DNA of 64,000 bases from Bradyrhizobium xenonodulans (GTDB taxonomy: Bacteria; Pseudomonadota; Alphaproteobacteria; Rhizobiales; Xanthobacteraceae). This document shows positions 23,717 to 33,449 of the stretch, piece by piece. The stretch's first letter is position 1, and every line of letters starts with the position of its first letter. Below the pieces are notes generated by a model, which worked only from the letters and a program-made list of their open reading frames with translations, ran no database searches and was not told the DNA's origin. The DNA lies in assembly GCF_027594865.1 (NCBI RefSeq), contig NZ_CP089391.1, positions 3,130,501-3,194,500 of the forward strand, in the 5' to 3' direction. Made by a program: the position numbers and the translations under genes.

Positions 23717-25042
23717 TCAGAACTCGGCGACTTTGCTCCAAGCGCCCGTTTTCAGCCGCTCCGGCCTATAGGGGCGCGGATCGACGATCGGTTCGCGGCC
23801 GGTGATCAAGTCGGCGATCATATGTCCCGCGCCGGGGCCTATGCCGAAGCCGTGGCCGCTGAACCCCGCTGCCAGGATGAAACCGGGAATCGACTCAACT
23901 TCACCGATTGCGGGAATGCCGTCCGGCGTGCTGTCGATGTAGCCGGCCCAAACGTTTGAGATTGCGACGTCCCGGATTTCAGGCACGAGCTCGCAAGCTC
24001 GTCGATGTGTCAGCCGAATCTGCCTCATGTTGGGGCGGGGATCGAGCGTCCGGTTCAGCTCCATCGGAGTCACCTCATCGAGCCTCCATTTCACCAGGGA
24101 CTCGTGACCTTGCCTCAAGCCCTCGAAAGCCCCCGGGCTGAGACTTCGCCACCGGCGGGCGAACATGGGCAGGAATTCGCGGCTGAATCTGAATTGCTGC
24201 GGCGTGGGGTCAACTCGCGCGCGCCCGCTGATGGCGAGCGTGTATCCGCCGTCGCCACGCCGGGTGAGTGAGGCAAGCTCGGTATAAAGAGCATCAGGCA
24301 GGCCAGCGGCGCCAGGAGCCACGGCGAGAATGGACTGGCGCACGGACGCTTGCGGGAAACGAATTCCAAGCTGGTTGCAGAACGACGAGGCCCACGCACC
24401 TCCTGCCATAACCACTGTCCTGGTTCGGATCGTGCCCGCTTCGGTCACGACTCCGCTGACTTGGCCGCCACTGAGCTCCAAGCCCCGCGCCGCGCATCGC
24501 TGGTGCACGGTGCCACCCGCCGCCATGATCGCGCGCGCGGCGATGGGCACTGCCTTTGAGGTATCTGCCGTCCCGTCGGTTGGAGAGAAGACGCCACCTT
24601 TCCACTTGCGGCCCGTCGCCTTGCCGCGCTCGTTCGCTTCGTCCGCACTCAACATGTGCGTCGTAACGCCGACGGTCCTGGCGAAGTCTCGCCACTTTGC
24701 CCAGCCCGCCAGCTCGTTCTCATTGTTCGACAGATACAAGAGACCGCAGCGGCGGAAACCCGTATCTTCACCAGTCTCCTGGGCAACCTTCTCCCAGAGA
24801 TCGAGGCTCCTGGTTGCGATCGGCAACTCGCGCGCGTCGCGGTTCTGTTGGCGGCACCATCCCCAGTTGCGGCTGGACTGTTCGGCGGCGACACGGCCCT
24901 TTTCCAGCAAGGCGACCTTGAGGCCTCGACGCGCCAGGTAGTAGCTCGTGAACACGCCAACCACCCCGCCGCCGATGACGACGACGTCGGCTTCCCGAGG
25001 CAGTGTCGGACTGGAATCGATATGCATGAGCGGCGCGCTCAT
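23717..25042 (-). CDS. FAD-dependent amine/D-amino acid oxidoreductase (DadA-like), copy 1
   Basis: The 441-residue DAO-fold protein has the FAD loop VVVIGGGVVGVFTSYYLARRG near the N-terminus (GGGVVG core) and the flavin-proximal signature AEQSSRNWGWCRQQNRD. The C-terminal FAD strand is FILAAGFSGHGFGIGPGAG. It is close in sequence to the protein at 36363, which carries the same SSRNWGWCRQQNRD phrase. Such enzymes oxidise secondary amines or D-amino acids, giving an imine and reduced flavin. It is divergent from the ABC transporter genes. Confidence 0.85.
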   Translation of the reverse strand: MSAPLMHIDSSPTLPREADVVVIGGGVVGVFTSYYLARRGLKVALLEKGRVAAEQSSRNWGWCRQQNRDARELPIATRSLDLWEKVAQETGEDTGFRRCGLLYLSNNENELAGWAKWRDFARTVGVTTHMLSADEANERGKATGRKWKGGVFSPTDGTADTSKAVPIAARAIMAAGGTVHQRCAARGLELSGGQVSGVVTEAGTIRTRTVVMAGGAWASSFCNQLGIRFPQASVRQSILAVAPGAAGLPDALYTELASLTRRGDGGYTLAISGRARVDPTPQQFRFSREFLPMFARRWRSLSPGAFEGLRQGHESLVKWRLDEVTPMELNRTLDPRPNMRQIRLTHRRACELVPEIRDVAISNVWAGYIDSTPDGIPAIGEVESIPGFILAAGFSGHGFGIGPGAGHMIADLITGREPIVDPRPYRPERLKTGAWSKVAEF

Positions 25043-25153
25043 TGGGCGGCAATCTCCGGTGAGGGCTGTATCGTATCCGAGGAGGTACGGCAGACACGCC
25101 GCGGACTTTCAGGGTCCGGCGCAATATCCTGCGGTTTGCTGCTTTTAGCACAG

Positions 25154-25164
25154 GCAATTATTGC
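25154..25164. promoter_or_regulatory. GCAAT-T-ATTGC palindrome, possible operator
   Basis: An 11-bp perfect dyad sits about 110 bases upstream of the FAD oxidase start and 556 bases from the ABC transporter start. A related CGCAATTGCG dyad occurs at 42134-42143 upstream of the other Lrp gene. The protein that binds here is not known. Confidence 0.35.
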
Positions 25165-25428
25165 GGGATGCTTCGCTTGCACCGCAAATCGTAGATGAGG
25201 AAACCGACGGATAGTCGCTGCAATCGGATCGGCCTTCGTCGGCCCAATCCGGTGCCCGCGTTCGGCAGCCGTGGCGGCGCAGACCGAAATGCCAAATCGA
25301 GCTTCGTTTTTGGAACTTCATGCTGCCTATCTGGCGCGTTTCGGCGACTCCGGGATGATTGAAGCAGTCAGACTTGTGAGTACCGGATCAATGGCGATCA
25401 ACGGGCAGAATGCAAAAGGTGACGCGCG

Positions 25429-25563
25429 ATGGGCCTTGTCAGGGAGGAGACCTTTGCCGAAGCGATCGAGCTGGGCGCCAATGGCAGCCTCTCGGACCTC
25501 GATTCAATGTTCGAGCGCTCCATTCGACTGATCGCCCGCGCTCAGCGACGGCTTTGCCTGTAG
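25429..25563 (+). CDS. Short hypothetical frame (44 aa)
   Basis: The frame begins at ATG 25429 and ends at TAG 25561-25563. The product is helical and acidic then basic: EETFAEAIELGANGSLSDLD followed by ERSIRLIARAQRRLCL. It faintly resembles the last helices of a multi-helical regulator, so it may be the C-terminal relic of a longer gene. There is no Shine-Dalgarno of note. It may not be translated. Confidence 0.2.
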   Translation: MGLVREETFAEAIELGANGSLSDLDSMFERSIRLIARAQRRLCL

Positions 25564-25719
25564 AGCAGCCACCTCTGAATCATGTCGTATTCACCGCGCG
25601 GAGAATGGCAGAATGAGCGACGAGTTGTTGACCTGTCCGAGCGTCGCGGCGGTAAAAGAAGCCGAAGAGCCGATCCGCAACGGGATCATGGGACGCGCTT
25701 GAAAGGGGAGAATGTTCAG

Positions 25720-27408
25720 ATGACCTCTGCCCCGCAACCTTCAGCCTCAGAGGATGTGGCACTCGCGGTCCGTGACCTGACCGTGAGCTTGCCGGCGGGC
25801 ATGGAGCGCGCGTACGCAGTCGAGAACGTTTCCTTCGAATTGAAGCGCGGCCAGATTCTCTGCATCATAGGCGAATCCGGATCGGGCAAGTCGGTCACGG
25901 CCAACGCGATCATGGGGCTCCTGCCCAGGTCGATCCGCGTGTCCTCGGGAGCAATCCGTCTGGAAGGGATGGATCTGGTCGGACTTTCGTCGGACAAACT
26001 ACGCGACCTCCGCGGCCGTGTCGTGTCCATGATCTTTCAAGACCCGCTCTCCGCGCTCAATCCGTTGATGACGGTGGGCGCGCAGATCGAGGAAGTGATG
26101 GCGGCGCACGGCGTGGGTACGCCGAAATCCCGTCGTAGTCGCGCCATGGAACTGTTGACCGAGGTGGGCCTGCCGGATCCGCCGCTGATGTATCATCAGT
26201 ATCCCTTCCGGCTCTCCGGCGGGCAGCGACAGCGGGTGATGATCGCCATGGCTCTGGCTTTGGAGCCGGCGATCCTGATCGCCGACGAGCCGACCACCGC
26301 ACTCGACGTGACGACCCAGGCACAAATTCTGCAACTGATCCGCGACATTCAACGCCGCAAGGGAATGAGCGTGATGTTCATTACCCATGACTTTGGAGTT
26401 GTGGCGGAGATTGCCGATTCCGTCGTGGTGATGGAGAAAGGGCATTGCGTGGAGCAGGGGAGCGCCGAACAGGTGCTGAAATCCCCCAGTCATCTCTACA
26501 CGCGCCGCCTGATCGCGGCCGTGCCGCATCTGACGGGCAAGGACCGTGTTCCAGCGGAAGCTGCGGCCACGTCCTCCGTTCTGAAGGTCGAATGTCTGGT
26601 CAAGACTTACCGGAGCGGCAGTGCGCTGTTCGGTAGGCAGCGGATCGTACCCGCGGTCAATGGCGTGTCCTTCGACCTTTCACCGGGACGCACACTGGGC
26701 GTTGTCGGCGAAAGCGGCTCCGGCAAATCATCCCTCGGGCGATTGTTGATCAAGCTCCTCGACAGCGACAGCGGCTCTATCCTGTTCGAGGGACGCGACG
26801 TCGCCCGGCTTTCCGAAGCCGAGTTTCGGCCGCTTCGCCCAAAGATCCAGATGATTTTCCAGGATCCATTTGCCTCGCTCAATCCCCGATCGACGGTCGG
26901 GCAAATACTGACGGTTGGTCCGATCGCGCATGGAGTGTCTCGCAAGGAGGCACGTGAGCAGGCACGAGAGCTCCTGGCCCATGTCGGCCTGGATGCGGGA
27001 ACGTTCGATCGTTATCCCCACGAGTTCTCCGGTGGCCAGCGCCAACGCATCGGAATCGCTCGGGCGCTGATGTTCAAGCCGAAGCTGCTGATCGCTGACG
27101 AGGCGGTTTCCGCACTCGACGTGTCGATCCAGGCGCAGATCTTGAAGCTGCTGGACCAGATTCAGCGGGAGACCGGGGTGTCGATGATCTTCATTACGCA
27201 CGATCTGCGCGTGGCCAGCCAGATCTGCGATGAAATCGCAGTCATGCATCGAGGGCAGGTCGTCGAGCACGGCCCCCCATCGCAGATCTTCCTGAATCCG
27301 AAATCCGCCTATACGCGAGAACTGGTCGCTGCCATCCCCGGCGAGCAGCAGAGCAGCTCCCGCGCCGTTGGAAGCCAATCGACATTGGCCGGACATAGCC
27401 ACAAATGA
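25720..27408 (+). CDS. Oligopeptide/dipeptide ABC transporter, fused double ATPase
   Basis: This is a 562-residue protein with two ABC domains in one chain, equivalent to DppD plus DppF. First half: Walker [14 protein letters not shown], signature [14 protein letters not shown], Walker [13 protein letters not shown]. Second half: [42 protein letters not shown]. The start at 25720 follows GGGGAGAA; an upstream extension to 25582 is not conserved in character. It energises import of a peptide-like or opine-like substrate together with the next three genes. Confidence 0.92.
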   Translation: MTSAPQPSASEDVALAVRDLTVSLPAGMERAYAVENVSFELKRGQILCIIGESGSGKSVTANAIMGLLPRSIRVSSGAIRLEGMDLVGLSSDKLRDLRGRVVSMIFQDPLSALNPLMTVGAQIEEVMAAHGVGTPKSRRSRAMELLTEVGLPDPPLMYHQYPFRLSGGQRQRVMIAMALALEPAILIADEPTTALDVTTQAQILQLIRDIQRRKGMSVMFITHDFGVVAEIADSVVVMEKGHCVEQGSAEQVLKSPSHLYTRRLIAAVPHLTGKDRVPAEAAATSSVLKVECLVKTYRSGSALFGRQRIVPAVNGVSFDLSPGRTLGVVGESGSGKSSLGRLLIKLLDSDSGSILFEGRDVARLSEAEFRPLRPKIQMIFQDPFASLNPRSTVGQILTVGPIAHGVSRKEAREQARELLAHVGLDAGTFDRYPHEFSGGQRQRIGIARALMFKPKLLIADEAVSALDVSIQAQILKLLDQIQRETGVSMIFITHDLRVASQICDEIAVMHRGQVVEHGPPSQIFLNPKSAYTRELVAAIPGEQQSSSRAVGSQSTLAGHSHK

Positions 27409-27417
27409 GGAGGGGTC

Positions 27418-29082
27418 ATGACTGAGGCAAAGACTGCATCGATCTATTCGCGGCGTAACGCAGTCCAGTTGATGATCGCCGGGGCGGCCGGCCTCGCTGG
27501 ATCAAATCTGTTGGGCAAACCCGTCCTTGCGCGTAGCTCGCCGGCGAAACCGACCGGCCGCGTGATCGTCGGGCTTGGACAAGAGCCGACGGTCTTCAAT
27601 CCGCTGATGGTACATATTGAGGTCGATGACGGGGTGCATTTCTCGGTTTTCGACGCGCTGTTCCGCATCGATCCTCAAGGCGCCATTCAGCCCAATCTTG
27701 CTGCGGAAGTACCGGACCAAAAGAACGGTGGCATCTCGGAAGACGGCCTCAATTGGCGAGTTCGTTTGCGTGACGATGCCCGCTGGCACGACGGCACGCC
27801 TTTCAGCGCCGAGGACGTGAAGTTCACTCTCGAACTGATCATGAATCCCAACTTCCGCAGTTGGCGTACGGCCGGCCATGCTCTCGTGCGCGATATCAAG
27901 GTGATCTCGCCCACGGAGATCTCGTGGCGAATGGAAGAGGCCTTTGCGCCATATTTGTCGTTCCTGACCGAGACCTTTATCGTGCCCAAGCACATCCTCG
28001 AAAAAGAGGCCAATCCGAACAGCGCCGCCTTCAACCAGGCGCCGGTCGGCACCGGGCCGTTCAAGTGGGGCCAGCGGGTCGCCGGCGATCATCTCGAGCT
28101 CGTGGCCAACCCTGACTATTTTGGAGAAGGTCCTCATATCGAGAGGTTGGTCTTCAAATACATTCCCGATCTCACCGTCCTCTACACCCAGTTCAAGAGC
28201 GGTGACATCGATCTCGTGGGCCAGCCCTACATCACTCCCGATCACTATGCCGAAGCCAAAACGTTGCCGAACCGTGTGGTGACCCTCGTCCCAAGGACCT
28301 CGTTCGAATCCTTCTACCTGAACCTCGAGCGGCCGCAGTTCAAGGAGCTTGCTGTTCGCGAGGCGCTTTACGCGGCGATCGACAAGGAGGCGATCATCCA
28401 GGGGCTCTATTACGGGGTGCCGACGCCGACAGAGACGTTCATGCCGCGGCAGTCCTTCTTCTTCAACGCCAATCTGCCGCTGCACCAGTTCGACGTGAAT
28501 CGCGCGGGCAAGATGCTCGATCAGGCCGGCTGGGCAAAGGGCGCTGACGGCATTCGTGCCAAGAACGGCGTTCGCCTGTCCTTTGCCAATTCGACCACGT
28601 CGGGCGATCCCCTTCGTGAACAGGTACAGCAGTACTTGCAGCAGACGTTTGCTCAGTTGGGCGTCGAGATGAAGATATCGAACCTGCCCGCCGCCGTGAT
28701 GTGGGGCGAGTTCTGGATGCAATCGCAATTCGATTCCGTGATCGTCGGCAGTTCCTATCTGATTGGCGCCGATCCTGATGTCACCAATCGCCTGCACTCG
28801 CGCTCGGTCGCAGCGAAGGGCGGCCGCGGCTCGAACAACGCGCAATACGCAAATCCGGAGGTTGACGCTTTGCTCGACAAGGGCGCGCGCACTTTCGATC
28901 CGGAAGCGCGGCGCGCGATCTACTTCCAGGTACAGGAACTCGTGCGTCGCGACCTGCCTTTCCTGCCGCTGTATCAGAGCAACGCGGTCGAAGGTCTGAA
29001 GAAGGGGATCAACGGGTTCGTGCCGAACGGCAATACGCGCACCGAATCCTGGAATGCGCTGGCCTGGTATTGGTCGAGCTGA
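27418..29082 (+). CDS. Extracellular solute-binding protein, family 5 (peptide/opine type)
   Basis: The 554-residue family-5 binding protein has a twin-arginine leader (IYSRRNAVQLMIAGAAGLAG). Family-5 marks are DGLNWRVRLRDDARWHDGTPFSAEDV (core RWHDGTPFSAEDVKFT) and AFNQAPVGTGPFKW. It should capture the substrate in the periplasm. The gene starts 10 bases after the ATPase gene, so the operon order is ATPase, binding protein, permease, permease. Family-5 proteins carry peptides, opines, nickel or other charged compounds; the nearby amine oxidases favour an amino-acid derivative. Confidence 0.9.
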   Translation: MTEAKTASIYSRRNAVQLMIAGAAGLAGSNLLGKPVLARSSPAKPTGRVIVGLGQEPTVFNPLMVHIEVDDGVHFSVFDALFRIDPQGAIQPNLAAEVPDQKNGGISEDGLNWRVRLRDDARWHDGTPFSAEDVKFTLELIMNPNFRSWRTAGHALVRDIKVISPTEISWRMEEAFAPYLSFLTETFIVPKHILEKEANPNSAAFNQAPVGTGPFKWGQRVAGDHLELVANPDYFGEGPHIERLVFKYIPDLTVLYTQFKSGDIDLVGQPYITPDHYAEAKTLPNRVVTLVPRTSFESFYLNLERPQFKELAVREALYAAIDKEAIIQGLYYGVPTPTETFMPRQSFFFNANLPLHQFDVNRAGKMLDQAGWAKGADGIRAKNGVRLSFANSTTSGDPLREQVQQYLQQTFAQLGVEMKISNLPAAVMWGEFWMQSQFDSVIVGSSYLIGADPDVTNRLHSRSVAAKGGRGSNNAQYANPEVDALLDKGARTFDPEARRAIYFQVQELVRRDLPFLPLYQSNAVEGLKKGINGFVPNGNTRTESWNALAWYWSS

Positions 29083-29143
29083 TGTGGTGCCGGCCAAGGC
29101 CCCCCGGCCGAGGTCGGCGCTGGAGTGACGCTGCAACGCCAAA

Positions 29144-30106
29144 ATGGTGACTCGAATGTCCGGGTTCTTGCTCAATCGTCTCTCTCAGAGCATCGTGCTG
29201 CTGGTGATCGTCTCGATCATCGGCTTTACGGTTCTCAACCTCATGCCGGGCGGTCCTCTCGCGCAGTTCGGGCTCGATCCGGGCATGACTCAGAAGGATG
29301 TGGAGCGACTCGCAGCGCAGCTCGGGTTGAACCGGCCGCTATGGATTCAGTATCTGGACTGGGCCTGGCGGCTGCTCCAGGGCGATTGGGGACACTCGTT
29401 CCGTGATGGCTCGTCCGTGCTTGCGGTGATCGGTCGCCATCTGCTGGCGACGCTGCTGCTGATGGGCACATCCACGGCATTGGCAATCGCTGCTGGAACG
29501 TGGATCGGAATCCGCGGCGCCACCCACCGCTATTCGCTGTTCGACTACTGCGCGACGGTCGGCGCCATGGTGGCACTGTCGGTGCCAACCTTCTGGTTCG
29601 GCCTGATCGGCATCTACATCTTCACCCTGAAGCTGGGCTGGGTGCCTGCAGGCAACATGTACGCGATCGGCGACGGTTCGGTGCTGGACTATCTGCATCA
29701 TCTGATCCTGCCGAGCCTGGTGCTTTCGCTGGTTCATGTGGCGATCTGGAGCCGTTACATGCGCACGGCAACGCTGGATGCGCTGAGTCAGGACTTCGTC
29801 AAGACGGCCCGGGCCAAGGGCGTGAGCGAGCGCCGCATCCTGCTGAAGCATGTCGTCGGCAATGCGCTGTTGCCGATGATCACGCTGGCGGGAATGCAGC
29901 TCCCCAGCATTCTAACCGGCGCCTTGGTCACCGAGACCGTGTTCACGTGGCCGGGAATGGGCCGGCTGTTTCTCGACAGCCTTGGGTATAGCGACTATCC
30001 CGTGGTGATGGGGCTGTTGATCTTCTCGGCCATTCTGGTCGTGTTGGGGAATCTGATCGCAGACATCGTCATCGCAACCGTCGATCCGCGCATTCGCCTG
30101 GGTTGA
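29144..30106 (+). CDS. ABC transporter permease, DppB-like
   Basis: The 320-residue inner-membrane permease begins with a cytoplasmic-to-span motif (LLNRLSQSIVLLVIVSIIGF), followed by the periplasmic NLMPGGPL typical of DppB-type subunits and a further five or so spans. The EAA loop is around FVKTARAKGVSERRILLKHVVGNALLP (core ARAKGVSERRI). A second ATG at 29156 is a possible start; neither has a strong Shine-Dalgarno. It pairs with the DppC-like gene downstream. Confidence 0.9.
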   Translation: MVTRMSGFLLNRLSQSIVLLVIVSIIGFTVLNLMPGGPLAQFGLDPGMTQKDVERLAAQLGLNRPLWIQYLDWAWRLLQGDWGHSFRDGSSVLAVIGRHLLATLLLMGTSTALAIAAGTWIGIRGATHRYSLFDYCATVGAMVALSVPTFWFGLIGIYIFTLKLGWVPAGNMYAIGDGSVLDYLHHLILPSLVLSLVHVAIWSRYMRTATLDALSQDFVKTARAKGVSERRILLKHVVGNALLPMITLAGMQLPSILTGALVTETVFTWPGMGRLFLDSLGYSDYPVVMGLLIFSAILVVLGNLIADIVIATVDPRIRLG

Positions 30107-30144
30107 GGCCAGGCGTTCTCGTCTGTCAAAAGAAGGCAACACAT

Positions 30145-31023
30145 ATGACCGCCATTGTAGCAGACGCAGCTCCGACCCGCTGGTGGCACAGCCGTGCGGT
30201 TTATCGCTTCATGCGGCATCATCTGGCGCTCATCGGGATCGCGATGATCACCCTGCTCGTGCTGGCGTGCGCCATTGGGCCCTATGCTCTGCCCTACGAC
30301 TCGCTCCACATCGATCTGCGTGCCCGCTTTGCTCCGCCGCTCACTGGTCACCATTACTTCGGCACGGATCCGTTGGGGCGTGATCTGGCTGTGCGGCTGT
30401 TGATGGCCGGGCGGGTTTCGCTGCTGGTGGGATTCTCGGCGATGTTATTGTCAACGCTCATCGGAACGCTCGTCGGCGTGACGGCCGGCTATCGCGGCGG
30501 CTGGGTCGGGGCAGCGCTGATGCGCATGGTGGACGGCTTCCTCTCTTATCCCTCGATCTTTCTCGTGCTGGCGCTGGCCGCAACGCTGCGGCCGAGTCCG
30601 GTCATGATTACCGTGATCATTGCCGTCACGAGCTGGATGGAGACTGCGCGCATCGTCGAGGCCGAGGTCCGTTCGCTGCGCGAGCGCGAATTTGTCCAGG
30701 CTGCGCGCATGGTGGGGCTCAGCCGTCGGCATATCATGTTCCGCGAGATCCTGCCCAATGCCATGGGCCCGATCATCGTCGCCGCAAGCCTGGCGGTCGC
30801 CCGGGCGATTCTTCTTGAAGCCTATATCAGCTTCCTCGGCTACGGCATCCAGCCGCCGCTGCCCAGCTGGGGCAATATGCTCAATGGCGCCCAGCAATAT
30901 CTCGCGCGTGCTCCGTGGCTTGCCATCATTCCCGGTGCTGCGATCACGATTGCAGTGACGAGCTTCAACTTCATCGGCGATGGTCTTCGTGATGCGCTCG
31001 ACGTTCGAAACGACAATTTTTGA
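30145..31023 (+). CDS. ABC transporter permease, DppC-like
   Basis: The 292-residue permease shows the DppC pattern: an N-terminal span (LIGIAMITLLVLACAIGPYA), then the HHYFGTDPLGRDLAVRLLM motif that precedes the permease core, and an EAA loop in REFVQAARMVGLSRRHIMFRE. The start at 30145 is chosen because AAGAAGG lies before it; the frame extends upstream to 30103 over the end of the previous gene. It completes the importer. Confidence 0.9.
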   Translation: MTAIVADAAPTRWWHSRAVYRFMRHHLALIGIAMITLLVLACAIGPYALPYDSLHIDLRARFAPPLTGHHYFGTDPLGRDLAVRLLMAGRVSLLVGFSAMLLSTLIGTLVGVTAGYRGGWVGAALMRMVDGFLSYPSIFLVLALAATLRPSPVMITVIIAVTSWMETARIVEAEVRSLREREFVQAARMVGLSRRHIMFREILPNAMGPIIVAASLAVARAILLEAYISFLGYGIQPPLPSWGNMLNGAQQYLARAPWLAIIPGAAITIAVTSFNFIGDGLRDALDVRNDNF

Positions 31024-31077
31024 TCAATGTGAGCCAGGCCGCGGCCGAACATAGAAGCCATAAGAGAAGCACACGCC

Positions 31078-32388
31078 ATGCACGCGCCCAGAATTGCCGA
31101 GAAGGCAACGCCCTACTGGTGGGAAGCGGCCCCGTTGAGGCCGCTGTCTCAGCAGCCATTGCCCAAAAAGATCGACGTACTGATTGTGGGCGCGGGCTAC
31201 GCCGGACTTTCGGCCGGTCTGGTATTGGCGCGCGAGGGACGCTCAGTTGCAGCTTTCGACGCAATGCATCCCGGTGAAGGGGCTTCCACGCGCAATGGCG
31301 GGATCACCAGCGGAAGCATTCGACCGGATTACGCGACACTCACGCGGCGGTTTGGGGAGGAGAGGGCGCTGGCGATCGAGGCCGAAGGCAAGGCCGCACG
31401 CGAATTCCTGTACGATTTCATCAAGTCGGAAGGACTTGCCTGCGACTTCCAGTTGGTGGGGCAGTTCAAAGGCGCATTCGGCTATGAACAATACGAATCC
31501 ATGGCGCGGACCGCAGAGAGGCTCGCGAAGAGGCTGGGGATCGAGGCTTATGCGGTTCCCTATGCCGAGCAGCGAAAGTACATCGGCACTGATGTCTATC
31601 GCGGCGGCACGGTTCGGATGGACATCGGCGGGCTGCACCCAGTGAAATTCCATGCCGAACTCCTGCGGGTCGCGCTCGCTTCCGGATTGACAGTCCACGC
31701 GCGTACGCCCGTGATCTCGATCGAAAGAGATGGCGCCGGATTCCGCGTCGTCACCGCGGCCGGCTCGGTGCAGGCACGTCAGGTGCTGGTCTGCACGAAT
31801 GGTTACACCGATGGTGCCGTGCCTTTCCTGCGTCGCCGGCTGGTGCCCGTTCGCAGCCGGATCATTGCGACCGAGGAGCTCGCGTCCGAGGTCATGGCGC
31901 GGCTGATGCCGAAGCGCATGACGATCACCGAGACTCGCGAGGTCGGCTTCTATTACCGGCCTTCGCCTGATGGCAAACGCATTCTGCTCGGTGGCCGCGA
32001 CAGCTCCCGCGTCGGCGATCCCGTGGCTCCGAAGCTGCTCTTGCGCAAGGGCCTGGTCAATCTGTTTCCGGAGCTGGAAGCCGTTCGCCTCTCGCACAGC
32101 TGGTTCGGCAATGTGGCAATGAACCGCGACATGATTCCCCGCATCTTTGAGAAGGATGGCATCGTCTATGCCACGGGCTTCTGTGGTTCAGGCGTCGTCT
32201 GGGCACCATGGATTGGCGTGCATGCGGCCCACAAACTCTTGAGACACGACGCGCAGGCGCGCACGGCCTTTGACTTCCGGCCGCCGGCCTTCATTCCGTT
32301 TTATCGAGGCAATCCCTGGTTCATGCCTGCCTTCATCCAGACCTATCGCATGCGTGACCGGATCGCGCTGTGGCGTGCCAGCCGCTGA
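31078..32388 (+). CDS. FAD-dependent oxidoreductase, gamma-glutamylputrescine oxidase-like
   Basis: This is a 436-residue DAO-fold flavoprotein. The N-terminal segment ATPYWWEAAP followed by IDVLIVGAGYAGLSAGLVLA and the STRNGGITSGSIRPDY region resemble PuuB/OrdL-type oxidases, which act on N-substituted amines such as gamma-glutamylputrescine. The C-terminal FAD segment is IVYATGFCGSGVVWAPWIG. It starts 54 bases after the ABC permease, so transport and oxidation are likely linked. It is more distant from the two SSRNWGWCRQQNRD oxidases than they are from each other. Confidence 0.85.
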   Translation: MHAPRIAEKATPYWWEAAPLRPLSQQPLPKKIDVLIVGAGYAGLSAGLVLAREGRSVAAFDAMHPGEGASTRNGGITSGSIRPDYATLTRRFGEERALAIEAEGKAAREFLYDFIKSEGLACDFQLVGQFKGAFGYEQYESMARTAERLAKRLGIEAYAVPYAEQRKYIGTDVYRGGTVRMDIGGLHPVKFHAELLRVALASGLTVHARTPVISIERDGAGFRVVTAAGSVQARQVLVCTNGYTDGAVPFLRRRLVPVRSRIIATEELASEVMARLMPKRMTITETREVGFYYRPSPDGKRILLGGRDSSRVGDPVAPKLLLRKGLVNLFPELEAVRLSHSWFGNVAMNRDMIPRIFEKDGIVYATGFCGSGVVWAPWIGVHAAHKLLRHDAQARTAFDFRPPAFIPFYRGNPWFMPAFIQTYRMRDRIALWRASR

Positions 32389-32564
32389 CAGCAGATTGGC
32401 CCTTCTGCCGCATCATCAATGAAAGACTGTGCCGAACTGTGTTCGAGTCTGATTGCGTAATGCTGTCGGCCTCAAGATACCCTTTAGACCGTGCGACGAT
32501 CGTCAGATTGCACTCACACTGTGGCGAGTAGTCCGGCAACCCGAGCAAGAGACGTCGACCGATC

Positions 32565-33437
32565 ATGACAGCCGCAGCTTATCCAGTCGGGCATCGCGAC
32601 AATGAGGACGTGGCCCTGCTTCCTTTCTCGAGAGCGCATCTGGAAGGCGCCCTGAAGCTCTCGCAGGAGATGTCCTGGCCCTACCGCATCGAGGATTGGG
32701 ATGTCGCGTTGCAGCTGGGTCATGGCTTTGTTCTGGAGCGCGCTGGGACGGTGATCGGGACCGCCGCCTGGTGGCCGTACGGCGAAACTCATGCGTCCGT
32801 CGGCATGATCATTGTCGCAAAGGCCGCTCAGGGCCGTGGCTATGGGGCCCGGCTCATGGATGCGTTGCTGGCGTCCGCGCGCCCGCGGACCATCTCGTTG
32901 AACTCGACGGCCGAAGGCATCACGCTTTATCGTCGCCGCGGCTTTCTGCCGACCGGGATTATCCATCAGCATCACGGAATTCCACGCCAAAGCCACGAGA
33001 CGCCGCGATCGGGCCTCGTCAGACCGATGGCCGCATCGGAGTTCGAAGCGATCGCGCGGCTCGACCGCACTGCTACCGGGTTGGAGCGGCGGCAGTTGCT
33101 GAATCGACTGTTCGATAGCGGTGATGGTTATGTTCTGCTGCGTGACGGTATGCTTCGCGGCTACGCCATCTCTCGGCTCTTCGGCCGCGGACACGTCATT
33201 GGCCCCGTGGTGGCCGAGAGCCCGACCGATGCGCGCGCGCTGATTGAATTTGCGATCGCGCAGCTCGGGCCGGTCTTCGTCCGGATCGATACTCCTGCCT
33301 CCTCGCAACTCGGGGAGTGGCTCGAAAGCATCGGCCTGCCGCGCGTCAGCGATGCCACCACCATGGTGCTGGGAACGCCGGCTCCATGGACGGAGCCGGC
33401 GCGCATATTCGGGCTCGCCAATCAGTCATTCGGCTAG
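32565..33437 (+). CDS. GNAT acetyltransferase with YitH-like C-terminal domain, paralogue
   Basis: This 290-residue protein has the same two-domain layout as the gene at 16425: WPYRIEDWD near the N-terminus, acetyl-CoA loop KAAQGRGYGARLMDAL, LNSTAEGITLYRRRGF, and the C-terminal LFGRGHVIGPVV with FVRIDTPASSQLGEWL. It lies 176 bases after the FAD oxidase and 12 bases before the DSD1-type gene. It probably acetylates an amine intermediate or a toxic analogue. The presence of two copies near similar oxidases suggests module duplication. Confidence 0.82.
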   Translation: MTAAAYPVGHRDNEDVALLPFSRAHLEGALKLSQEMSWPYRIEDWDVALQLGHGFVLERAGTVIGTAAWWPYGETHASVGMIIVAKAAQGRGYGARLMDALLASARPRTISLNSTAEGITLYRRRGFLPTGIIHQHHGIPRQSHETPRSGLVRPMAASEFEAIARLDRTATGLERRQLLNRLFDSGDGYVLLRDGMLRGYAISRLFGRGHVIGPVVAESPTDARALIEFAIAQLGPVFVRIDTPASSQLGEWLESIGLPRVSDATTMVLGTPAPWTEPARIFGLANQSFG

Positions 33438-33449
33438 GGGTACATCGGG

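Larger units (their letters stand above)
25043..25719. other. Divergent intergenic region with short frames and a palindrome
   Basis: This interval of about 680 bases separates the FAD oxidase from the ABC importer. It holds GCAAT-T-ATTGC at 25154-25164, a perfect inverted repeat placed like an operator. Two short frames with reasonable starts are present: 25429-25563 (44 residues) and 25613-25702 (29 residues, GGAGA before its ATG). A longer frame at 25271-25531 has no recognisable domain. The short frames may be relics of a lost gene or leader peptides. Confidence 0.4.

Noticed and set aside
30181..30210. TGGCAC followed by TGCGG, considered as a sigma-54 promoter
   Set aside because: It lies inside the DppC-like coding region and the -12 element lacks the TTGC core.
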